From an uncultured Oscillospiraceae bacterium (GTDB lineage Bacteria; Bacillota_A; Clostridia; Oscillospirales; Oscillospiraceae), in contig CAAGIU010000097.1 in NCBI GenBank assembly GCA_900770015.1, positions 1-18,002 of the forward strand: a stretch of DNA of 18,002 nucleotides, written 5' to 3'. How positions within the stretch are numbered: the first letter of the stretch is position 1; every line of letters starts with the position of its first letter. The translations under genes were made by a program, and so were the position numbers. The notes beneath the pieces are model-generated. The model did no database searches. It saw only the letters and a list, made by a program, of their open reading frames with translations, and was not told where the DNA came from. Positions 1 to 10,610 of the stretch are shown piece after piece.

Positions 1-2313
1 ATGGTTGTGCCGCCACTGGACGCCCTCGCCGATCTCCTTCAGACCGATGCCCTCCACGGGGCTGACGGTGTTGGTGAAGTAGGCGTCAATGACCTCTTTG
101 CAGATGCCCACGGCCTCGAAGATCTGAGCGGACTGGTAGGACTGCAGGGTGGAAATGCCCATCTTGGAGGCGATCTTCACGATGCCATGGAGCACGGCGC
201 TGTTGTAATCGGCGATGGCCTGATGGGTGTCCTTATCCAGCCGGTTCTTATCCACCAGCTCGGTGATGCACTCCTGGGCCAGATACGGATTGATGGCCCG
301 GGCGCCGTAGCCCAGCAGGGTGGCAAAGTGGTGGACATCCCTGGGCTCTGCGGATTCCAGAATGATGGAAACGGCGGTGCGCTTCTTGGTGCGGATCAGG
401 TACTGCTCCATGGCGGAGACGGCCAGCAGCGACGGAATGGCCACATGGTACTCATCCACGCCCCGGTCGGACAGGATAATCACGTTAACGCCGGAGCGGT
501 AGGCCCGGTCGCATTCCACGAACAGCCGGTCCAGAGCGGTCTTCAGAGAGGAGTTCTTATAGTACAGCAGGGAAACCGTCTCCACCTTGAAGCCGGGGCG
601 CTTCATATTGCGGATCTGCATCAGCTCCACCGAGGTGATGATGGGGTTGTGGATCTCCAGCACCCGGCAGTTTTCCGCCTTTTCCTGCAAAAGGTTACCA
701 TCAGAGCCGATGTACACGGTGGTGTCGGTGACGATCTCCTCCCGGAGGGCGTCGATGGGCGGGTTGGTGACCTGGGCGAAGAGCTGCTTGAAGTAGTTAA
801 ACAGGGGCTGGTGCTTTTCCGACAGCACCGCCAGGGGAATATCCGTGCCCATGGAGGTGATCTTTTCGGAACCGGTGCGGGCCATGGTCAGGATGGCGTC
901 GTTGATGTCCTCATAGGTATAGCCGAAGGCCTTGTAGAGCTTGTCGCGCTGGGCCTGGGTGTACATGGGCACCTTCTTGTTTGGCACCGGCAGGTCCTCC
1001 AGGGACACCAGGTGCTGATCCAGCCATTCGCCGTAGGGCTGACGGGCAGCATAGGTCTGCTTGCACTCCTCGTCGGAGATGACCTTCTTGCGCTTGGTAT
1101 CCACCAGCAGCATCCTGCCGGGCTGGAGCCGAGACTTGCAGAGGATGTTCTCCGTGGGGATATCCAGCACGCCCACCTCGGACGACAGCACCAGCCGCCG
1201 GTCCTTCGTGATGTAATACCGGGCAGGACGCAGACCGTTGCGATCCAGCACGGCGCCCATGATGTCGCCGTCGGAGAAGAAGATGGCGGCGGGGCCGTCC
1301 CAGGGCTCCATCATGGTGGAATAGTAGCGGTACAGATCCCGCTTGGTTCGGGCCATGCCGGGGTCGTTGCGCCAGGGCTCGGGGATGGTGATCATCACGG
1401 CCAGGGGCAGGGGGATGCCGTTCATCATCATGAACTCCAATGTGTTATCCAGCATGGCGGAGTCGGAGCCGGCCCGGGCGATGACGGGCAGCACCTTATC
1501 CATGTCCTCTTCCATGATGGCAGACTCCATGGTCTCCTCACGGGCCAGCATCCGGTCGGCGTTGCCCCGGATGGTGTTGATCTCGCCGTTGTGGAGGATC
1601 AGCCGGTTGGGGTGGGCACGCTCCCAGCTGGGGGTGGTGTTGGTGGAGAACCGGGAGTGCACCATGGCGATGGCGCTGTCGTAGTCCTCACTGCGCAGAT
1701 CGGCATAGAACTTGCGCAGCTGGTGCACCAGGAACATACCCTTGTAGACCACCGTCCGGGAGGAGAAGGAGCAGACGTAGGTCTCGTCGTTGCTCTGCTC
1801 AAAGACCCGGCGGATCACATAGAGCTTCCGGTCGAAGTCCAGTCCCCGGGCGATGTCGCCGGGGCGGCCCACAAAGCACTGGTAAATGCTGGGCATGGAT
1901 TCCCGCGCCCGCTGCCCCAGAACCTCCGCGTCCACAGGCACCTCACGCCAGCCCAGGAAGGGCACGCCCTCCTTGGAGCAGATGACCTCGATGAGCTTCT
2001 GGGCCTGGCGGCGCTTCAGACCGTCCTGGGGGAAGAAAAACATGCCAATGCCGTAGTCCCCGGCATCGCCAAGGGAAAAGCCAAGCTGAGAGAAAAATCT
2101 ATGGGAAACCTGCACCAGCACGCCGACGCCGTCGCCCACCTGTCCGGTGGCATCCTTACCGGCCCGGTGCTCCAGCCGCTCCACGATGGACAGCGCGTCA
2201 TCCACAATGGCGTGGCTGGCAATGCCGTCGATGCTGACAACGGCACCGATACCGCAGGCGTCATGTTCAAAGTCGGTGGAATACAGGGGATACTTTCTTT
2301 GGTTCGTTTCCAT
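1..2313 (-). CDS. gltB: Glutamate synthase large subunit, N-terminal part (runs off the left edge)
   Basis: Glutamate synthase (GOGAT) moves the amide nitrogen of glutamine to 2-oxoglutarate, giving two glutamates, in the cytoplasm. The first 771 residues are present and the frame is open to base 1; full-length GltB proteins have about 1500 residues. The start reads METNQRKYPLYSTDFEHDACG. Cys20 in the HDACGIG context is the expected N-terminal nucleophile of a class II glutamine amidotransferase, implying removal of a 19-residue propeptide. Further amidotransferase motifs are HSRFSTNT (219-226) and HNGEINTIRGN (241-251). The visible end, KMGISTLQSYQSAQIFEAVG, is a typical sequence near the end of the central domain. 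The FMN and iron-sulfur part therefore lies outside the window. The ATG at 2313 is supported by GGAGG six bases upstream. glnN lies directly upstream on the same strand, giving a GS-GOGAT pair. Confidence 0.96.
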   Translation of the reverse strand, partial: METNQRKYPLYSTDFEHDACGIGAVVSIDGIASHAIVDDALSIVERLEHRAGKDATGQVGDGVGVLVQVSHRFFSQLGFSLGDAGDYGIGMFFFPQDGLKRRQAQKLIEVICSKEGVPFLGWREVPVDAEVLGQRARESMPSIYQCFVGRPGDIARGLDFDRKLYVIRRVFEQSNDETYVCSFSSRTVVYKGMFLVHQLRKFYADLRSEDYDSAIAMVHSRFSTNTTPSWERAHPNRLILHNGEINTIRGNADRMLAREETMESAIMEEDMDKVLPVIARAGSDSAMLDNTLEFMMMNGIPLPLAVMITIPEPWRNDPGMARTKRDLYRYYSTMMEPWDGPAAIFFSDGDIMGAVLDRNGLRPARYYITKDRRLVLSSEVGVLDIPTENILCKSRLQPGRMLLVDTKRKKVISDEECKQTYAARQPYGEWLDQHLVSLEDLPVPNKKVPMYTQAQRDKLYKAFGYTYEDINDAILTMARTGSEKITSMGTDIPLAVLSEKHQPLFNYFKQLFAQVTNPPIDALREEIVTDTTVYIGSDGNLLQEKAENCRVLEIHNPIITSVELMQIRNMKRPGFKVETVSLLYYKNSSLKTALDRLFVECDRAYRSGVNVIILSDRGVDEYHVAIPSLLAVSAMEQYLIRTKKRTAVSIILESAEPRDVHHFATLLGYGARAINPYLAQECITELVDKNRLDKDTHQAIADYNSAVLHGIVKIASKMGISTLQSYQSAQIFEAVGICKEVIDAYFTNTVSPVEGIGLKEIGEGVQWRHNH

Positions 2314-2332
2314 AAGAAACCTCCGTTGATGT

Positions 2333-2361
2333 AAAAAATCCGAGGCTGCGGACCCCGGATT
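2333..2361 (-). terminator. Terminator-like hairpin just before gltB (possible attenuator)
   Basis: On the minus strand AATCCGGGG, a 7-base loop and CCTCGGATT form a 9-bp stem with one G-U pair, followed by four further T. It ends about 20 bases before the gltB ATG, leaving no room for a promoter after it. Transcripts reaching gltB must read through it, whether they come from glnN or from a promoter in 2362-2520. Either it is the glnN terminator with regulated readthrough, or it is a gltB attenuator. Confidence 0.7.
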
Positions 2362-2520
2362 TCCAGATGATGGGAATGCCATTGCATCTGCCGGAAACGC
2401 TTCTGCAATGGTTCTCTCTCAATATCCGGTGCCTCACTGCACCATTTGTTTGCCCGAAGCGGGCGCCTTCCTCCCCATGACGGGGCTGTCCCGTCATGGG
2501 AAGGGATTGGAAATTGGGAA
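2362..2520 (-). promoter_or_regulatory. Structured glnN-gltB intergenic leader
   Basis: This gap holds no gene but several hairpins, in transcript order. The first is an 11-bp perfect stem at 2474-2484/2490-2500 (arms CCCATGACGGG and CCCGTCATGGG). A small GCCCG-CTT-CGGGC hairpin follows. Next comes GGTGC-AGTGAG-GCACC at 2428-2443, with a six-base loop. Last is an 8-bp stem CCATTGCA/TGCAATGG at 2379-2386/2404-2411. The CCGGAT around 2423-2428 can pair with ATCCGG in the 5' arm of the downstream terminator, so an antiterminator fold is possible. I see no convincing -35/-10 pair. The structures are seen by base pairing; the regulatory role is inference. Confidence 0.45.
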
Positions 2521-4608
<2,088 letters not shown>

Positions 4609-4633
4609 ACAAATTCTCCTTTTCTGATAAATG

Positions 4634-4689
4634 AAAAAAGCGACAGGAAACACCGGTGGCGGAACCACACGTGACATCCTTGTCGCTTT
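4634..4689 (-). terminator. Leader hairpin directly before glnN (possible attenuator)
   Basis: On the minus strand AAAGCGACA pairs with TGTCGCTTT, continued beyond a one-base bulge by GGA/TCC, and the 3' arm runs into six T. The loop contains an inner hairpin, GTGG-TTCCG-CCAC. It lies between the glnN promoter and ribosome binding site, ending about 25 bases before the ATG, so it can only act on glnN. This is the layout of a transcription attenuator. The signal is not identified: I see no sequence upstream that would clearly form a competing antiterminator. Confidence 0.7.
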
Positions 4690-4736
4690 CATTTTTTGAT
4701 TTTGCTGCCCGGATGGGGCTTTCTTTGTTTGGGAGG

Positions 4737-4765
4737 ATTGTACCGCGGCTTTGGGCCAATGTCAA
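4737..4765 (-). promoter_or_regulatory. Sigma-A type promoter of glnN
   Basis: The minus strand reads TTGACA, 17 bases, TACAAT: a perfect -35 and a 5/6 -10 at ideal spacing. Transcription should start near 4730, giving a leader of about 120 nt that contains the hairpin at 4634-4689. Confidence 0.85.
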
Positions 4766-4877
4766 CAGCTTTTTACCCCTGTCCGGGCGATTTTGTAGGC
4801 TTCCACGATAGTCTGCCGGGGCAAATTGAAAAATTTGTTGTATTTGATATCATTTTTCGATGCACCCATTCTTCCAC

Positions 4878-4927
4878 TGCCCAAAGACAAACGCCCGCAC
4901 AGAGAAAACGTGCGGGCGCTTTGGGCA
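4878..4927 (-). terminator. Two-part palindromic terminator downstream of clpB
   Basis: CGCCCGCAC (4892-4900) pairs with GTGCGGGCG (4910-4918) around a 9-base loop. An outer TGCCCAAAG/CTTTGGGCA stem encloses it, with five unpaired bases on one side. On the minus strand the inner stem is followed by TTTGTCTTT, fitting a terminator for clpB about 110 bases after its stop. The strand with the T-rich tail is the clpB strand. Confidence 0.7.
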
Positions 4928-5030
4928 CTTGGGAGATTGAAGAGTGAATCGTTAAGCGTGGAGATACTGCATCATTCCAGAGCACTGGATTCGCATCATC
5001 ACTCTCCAATCCTCACTCTTCACTCTAAAA
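4928..5030. repeat. Imperfect inverted repeat with AGAGTGA units (MITE-like)
   Basis: Between clpB and its terminator lies non-coding DNA whose minus strand carries repeated AGAGTGA-type units, followed by GATGATGCGAATCCAG. The opposite arm is related, with AAGAGTGAA, GGAGATA and TGCATCATTCCAG. The centre is TCCAG-AGCA-CTGGA. The arms are clearly related but not identical, as in a decayed small inverted-repeat element. No ORF is credible here. Confidence 0.5.
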
Positions 5031-5034
5031 AACC

Positions 5035-7626
<2,592 letters not shown>

Positions 7627-7646
7627 AGCTATCCTGCCTTTCGTCT

Positions 7647-7673
7647 TTAGCACTCTCGCACCGAGAGTGCTAA
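7647..7673 (-). promoter_or_regulatory. CIRCE operator (HrcA binding site)
   Basis: TTAGCACTC-N9-GAGTGCTAA matches the CIRCE consensus perfectly. It lies between the clpB -10 and the start codon, so it would be at or just after the transcription start. The 9-base spacer, TCGCACCGA, continues the symmetry, giving 12-base arms around a central CAC. Confidence 0.97.
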
Positions 7674-7686
7674 TCTGTTTTTCTTC

Positions 7687-7714
7687 ACTATACACCTTTT
7701 GCGCAAAAAGTCAA
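7687..7714 (-). promoter_or_regulatory. Sigma-A type promoter of clpB
   Basis: The minus strand reads TTGACT, 16 bases, TATAGT. Both boxes match 5/6, and the pair sits immediately upstream of the CIRCE box, the usual arrangement in HrcA-controlled heat-shock genes of Firmicutes. Confidence 0.8.
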
Positions 7715-7778
7715 GAGCCATTTCACCCCGCAACAAATATTTAACATTTGACGCAATGAATCGTACAACATATTTTTG

Positions 7779-7818
7779 GGGCAGGGTCATGACCCCGCCC
7801 TACGAAAATACGTATTTT
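7779..7818. repeat. Two adjacent short palindromes
   Basis: GGGC-A-GGGTCATGACCC-C-GCCC (7779-7800) is palindromic apart from one mismatch. It is followed by the perfect palindrome AAAATACGTATTTT (7805-7818). No T-tract follows the first on either strand, so it does not look like a classical terminator. It resembles the short dispersed palindromes seen between genes in gut Clostridia, from memory. Confidence 0.5.
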
Positions 7819-7895
7819 TATGTGCTTATCGGCTTTGCTCAGCAACCTTGCGAAATTGGGGTGGATAAACGGTAAACTGAACCGCGCGGTACACG

Positions 7896-7953
7896 CCAAA
7901 GGCTCCCTCTGGGAGGGAGCCTTGCGCACGCCGTTCGTTACCCGGTTCCATGC
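7896..7953 (-). repeat. Dispersed repeat, copy 1 (inverted relative to copy at 17840)
   Basis: The minus strand reads GCATGGAACCGGGTAACGAA, then CGGCGTGC and a hairpin of GGCTCCCTC and GAGGGAGCC. The same order occurs on the plus strand from 17840, with two mismatches in the first 28 bases, an indel, and an inverted 3-base loop. The rest of 7740-7990 contains no credible gene. Confidence 0.8.
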
Positions 7954-7991
7954 CTTCCATACTATTATTTGGATTTCTTTCATCCAATATA

Positions 7992-8020
7992 CAAAAACCG
8001 CAGCCATTTCTGGTTGCGGT
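7992..8020 (-). terminator. Intrinsic terminator of the opp operon
   Basis: On the minus strand ACCGCA-A-CCA, a GAAA loop, then TGG-C-TGCGGT form a 9-bp stem with one mismatch, followed by TTTTTG. It begins 8 bases after the stop of the ApbE-like gene and is the clearest terminator in the window. It marks the end of the transcript that starts at oppA. Confidence 0.9.
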
Positions 8021-8027
8021 CTTGGGA

Positions 8028-9215
8028 TTATCGGATGGTGAAATCGCTGCCGGTGGTACGGATTTTGCCATGATCGGTGACGATATAGGAGATTCCTTCC
8101 AGCAGGTCTTCCTCCAGGGTTTCCGCTGCAAAGGCTTCCAATGCCCGCAGAGCCAGTGAAGCCGCACTCCCCTGCCGATCAACCGCCGTCAGGCTGGAGG
8201 CAGCGGATTGGAGCAGGCCATCCCTGCCGATATAGGGTGCCCGGATGGTACCGTCTGCGTAGCAATGGTAATTGCTCTGGTCTTGAGAATTCAGAGGGAA
8301 GCTGCGGCACACCACCAGCGCGGCAGGGCCATGGTAGTACCCTTCCCCCACCCGGACAGTTTTGCCATCCGACAGGTCATAGAGGGAAACGGTCAGCGCG
8401 TCGCCGCAGAGGGCGCGGACATACCCATCAAAGCTGGAGAGGATTCCACCCGTATAGCCATTTTCCGCCAGCGCATCGGCGGCGGCATCGCAGAGGAAGG
8501 CATTGAGGAGGCACCCGAAATCCACAAAGGTGTTCAGCTCGTTTTCCTTCGCATAGGCCAGGTATTCTTCTGAGACATCCAGCCTGACCCGGTTCTCCGG
8601 CAGCAGCGTAACCTGAACCATGGCCGGATCGTTTGCATAGGCGGCAAGCTCCCGGACGTACTCCCCCGCCCATTCCGTCAGATCGGGATCCCATTCCGCT
8701 GCCGCTTCATCGGAACCGGCGGTGAACAGGTTGTGGTAGTGCTCAAACAGGGGGGCGAAATAGGGCTGACGGGTTCCGGTCTCCTCCACCGTCCGGAATG
8801 CCGCATAGAGCAGCGGGTCCACGATGATTTCCTGGTTGGGGCTGGCATTGAGAGCGGCAAGACCCGTGTACTGCGAATCCTCCCGATTGCTCAGCACCCG
8901 GTAGGCGTGATCCAGCGACTGCGTGTAGATGGCAGAAACCGCCTTGCGCTCTTTGGTGGCATTCTGACCATCAGCGCCGATATTGTAGTTCAGCGTGAAA
9001 TATTGGGTGATGCCGGTTTTTGAATTGCCTGCCTCCACCGTCTGCCAGCCGTTGGGAGCCTGCAGCATATTGTTGATTGCATAGCCGAAAGCCAGGGCTG
9101 CCACCAGAAGGGCTGCGCCGAGGGCCAGCAGCCGCAGGGTCATATTCTCCTGCGAAACCTCCAGTCGTTCCTTTCCCGGGACGTAGGGTTCTCGTCTTCT
9201 TCCGTATCTGGACAT
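8028..9215 (-). CDS. Membrane-anchored, degenerate ApbE-like protein
   Basis: This 395-residue protein has a basic, charged N-terminus, one membrane segment at about 26-48 (TLRLLALGAALLVAALAFGY) and then an extracytoplasmic domain. The order of motifs recalls ApbE (FAD:protein FMN transferase): NQEIIVDPLLYAAF (127-140), VDFGCLLNAFLCDAAADAL (231-249, compare the family DLGGIAKGYA region) and SSFDGYVRALCG (260-271, where the family has a GGN motif). The C-terminal YIVTDHGKI (377-385) also fits. The lysine of KGY, the GGN motif and the later metal-binding Asp are not preserved, so flavin transfer is doubtful. The family call is from motif recall and is moderate. The ATG at 9215 is supported by AAAGGA seven bases upstream. 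It lies 69 bases after oppF with no promoter seen, so it is probably the last gene of the opp operon. Confidence 0.6.
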   Translation of the reverse strand: MSRYGRRREPYVPGKERLEVSQENMTLRLLALGAALLVAALAFGYAINNMLQAPNGWQTVEAGNSKTGITQYFTLNYNIGADGQNATKERKAVSAIYTQSLDHAYRVLSNREDSQYTGLAALNASPNQEIIVDPLLYAAFRTVEETGTRQPYFAPLFEHYHNLFTAGSDEAAAEWDPDLTEWAGEYVRELAAYANDPAMVQVTLLPENRVRLDVSEEYLAYAKENELNTFVDFGCLLNAFLCDAAADALAENGYTGGILSSFDGYVRALCGDALTVSLYDLSDGKTVRVGEGYYHGPAALVVCRSFPLNSQDQSNYHCYADGTIRAPYIGRDGLLQSAASSLTAVDRQGSAASLALRALEAFAAETLEEDLLEGISYIVTDHGKIRTTGSDFTIR

Positions 9216-9241
9216 GGGACGTTCCTTTCTTCGGATTTGTT

Positions 9242-9269
9242 CAACGCCCCCTCAATTGAGGGGGCGTTG
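9242..9269. repeat. Perfect 28-bp palindrome between oppF and the ApbE-like gene
   Basis: CAACGCCCCCTC-AATT-GAGGGGGCGTTG is a perfect inverted repeat of 12-bp arms around AATT. No T-tract follows on either strand, so it is not a standard terminator. As RNA it would form a very stable hairpin between the oppF stop and the next start, which could trim or protect transcript ends or lower expression of the last gene. Confidence 0.85.
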
Positions 9270-9284
9270 GAAAGCATCAAAAAA

Positions 9285-10592
9285 CTAAATGACGGCAAGC
9301 ACAAGCAGCAAGATAAACAGCACGATCACAACCAGGCGGAAGATCAGGCCGACAATTGCGCCCTTCTTCAATGCCCTGAAATTGCGAATATAGTTGTTCT
9401 TCTTGTAGAAATAGCCTGCAATCAGACCCAGAATGGGCAGGAAGAAGGCCAGGAACTTGAACCAGAAGCTGCCGGTGTCGTGGACAGGGGCAGTCAGGAT
9501 GGATTCGCTGCTGACCTCCACCTCGGCGGCGGCGCGCTCAGCGTCCTTCTTTGCCTTCTCCTCGGGGGTGAGGATGGTGATGGACTTCAGCTTCTTGCCC
9601 TCTGCGCGCAGGCGCTTGTACTCCTCGATCTCCTTCTTGTTGCCGTAGACGAAGTGGTTGTGGCCGATGTCCACCATTTCGGGCTTATCCTCGCTGTAAT
9701 CGTGGACGGAGGGATCGTAGGTGAACAGCTCCTTATTCTTTTCCAGAACGGGGTCGGGAATGGGAATGGCAGAGATCAGGCTGCGGGTGTAGGGGTGCAT
9801 GGGGAAGTCGAACAGCTCTTCCGCCTCAGCAACCTCCACGATGTCGCCCTTGTAGATGATGCCGATGCGGTCGGAAATGAACCGAACGATGGACAGGTCA
9901 TGGGCGATGAAGAGATAAGTGGTGCCCTGCTCCTTCTGGAACTTCTTCAGCAGGTTCAGAACCTGGGCACGGATGGACACGTCCAGAGCAGAAATGGGCT
10001 CGTCGGCCACCACCAGCTCCGGCTCCATGACCATGGCCCGGGCCAGGCCGATTCTCTGGCGCTGACCGCCGGAGAACTCGTGGGGGTAACGGGTCAGATG
10101 CTCAGGCAGCAGGCCCACCTCGTCGATGATGTTCTCCACCTTGCGGACCCGGTCAGCCTCATCCTCATAGAGGTGGAAGTTATACAGGCCCTCGGAGATG
10201 ATATAGTCCACGGTGGCGCGCTCGTTCAGGGAGGCGGCGGGGTCCTGGAAGACCATCTGGATGTTGCGGATGACCTCACGGTCCAGGCTGTGGGGAATCT
10301 TGCCGGAAATGCGGACGCCCTTGTACAGAATCTCACCGGCAGAGCAGGGATTGACCCGGATGACGGCACGGCCGATGGTGGTCTTGCCGGAACCGGACTC
10401 GCCGATGAGGGAGAAGGTTTCACCCTTATAGATGTCGAAGGAGGCGTTCTTGACGGCCTTGAACGCCTTGTCACCCTTGCCGAAGGTGATGTCCACGCCT
10501 CTCAGGGAGACCAGGACCTCCTTGCCGGTGTTGGGGTCAATGGGGCCATGCTCCGGAAAATGTCTGGCAGTAGCCTCTTGTGCATTACTCAC
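9285..10592 (-). CDS. oppF: OppF-type peptide ABC transporter ATPase with C-terminal membrane tail
   Basis: This is one of two cytoplasmic ATPases powering peptide import. Motifs: Walker A GESGSGKT (64-71), Q-loop Q116 in MVFQDP, signature FSGGQRQR (173-180), Walker B LVVADEP (193-199), H-loop H231, and the peptide-family [13 protein letters not shown] (265-277). At 435 residues it is roughly 100 longer than usual. After about residue 285 comes a charged linker, including [20 protein letters not shown]. Two hydrophobic segments follow at about 377-396 and 411-434, joined by [15 protein letters not shown]. The last 60 residues recall small Clostridia membrane proteins, an impression from memory. 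The start is GTG, 18 bases after oppD, with AAGGAGG about 10 bases upstream; no in-frame ATG lies before Walker A. A short ATGCGATCGTGA reading frame overlaps this start. Confidence 0.93.
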   Translation of the reverse strand: MSNAQEATARHFPEHGPIDPNTGKEVLVSLRGVDITFGKGDKAFKAVKNASFDIYKGETFSLIGESGSGKTTIGRAVIRVNPCSAGEILYKGVRISGKIPHSLDREVIRNIQMVFQDPAASLNERATVDYIISEGLYNFHLYEDEADRVRKVENIIDEVGLLPEHLTRYPHEFSGGQRQRIGLARAMVMEPELVVADEPISALDVSIRAQVLNLLKKFQKEQGTTYLFIAHDLSIVRFISDRIGIIYKGDIVEVAEAEELFDFPMHPYTRSLISAIPIPDPVLEKNKELFTYDPSVHDYSEDKPEMVDIGHNHFVYGNKKEIEEYKRLRAEGKKLKSITILTPEEKAKKDAERAAAEVEVSSESILTAPVHDTGSFWFKFLAFFLPILGLIAGYFYKKNNYIRNFRALKKGAIVGLIFRLVVIVLFILLLVLAVI

Positions 10593-10610
10593 GATCGCAT
10601 AACCTCCTTG

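Noticed and set aside
1..2334. Plus-strand ORF of 777 codons
   Set aside because: It is the exact antisense of gltB in codon register. The minus strand gives a clear GltB; the plus product is Gly/His/Val-rich low-complexity with no family.
4637..4689. Full ANTAR-type dual hairpin in the glnN leader
   Set aside because: Two loops, AAGGAT and ACCGGT, have A first and G fourth, but the first stem is only three pairs and the second has no continuous stem. I kept only the attenuator call.
4609..4692. Upstream start for glnN adding 28 residues
   Set aside because: The added residues would be encoded by the leader hairpin and lack a ribosome site, while the ATG at 4608 has a strong one.
4878..5034. 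CRISPR array or tRNA in the clpB-glnN gap
   Set aside because: The repeated AGAGTGA-type units are short and irregular, without spacers of constant length, and no cloverleaf or T-loop consensus is present.
7741..8182. Short ORFs on both strands in the clpB-ApbE-like gap (88, 73 and 118 codons)
   Set aside because: They run through the dispersed repeat and the terminator at 7992-8020, so they are repeat-derived reading frames rather than genes.
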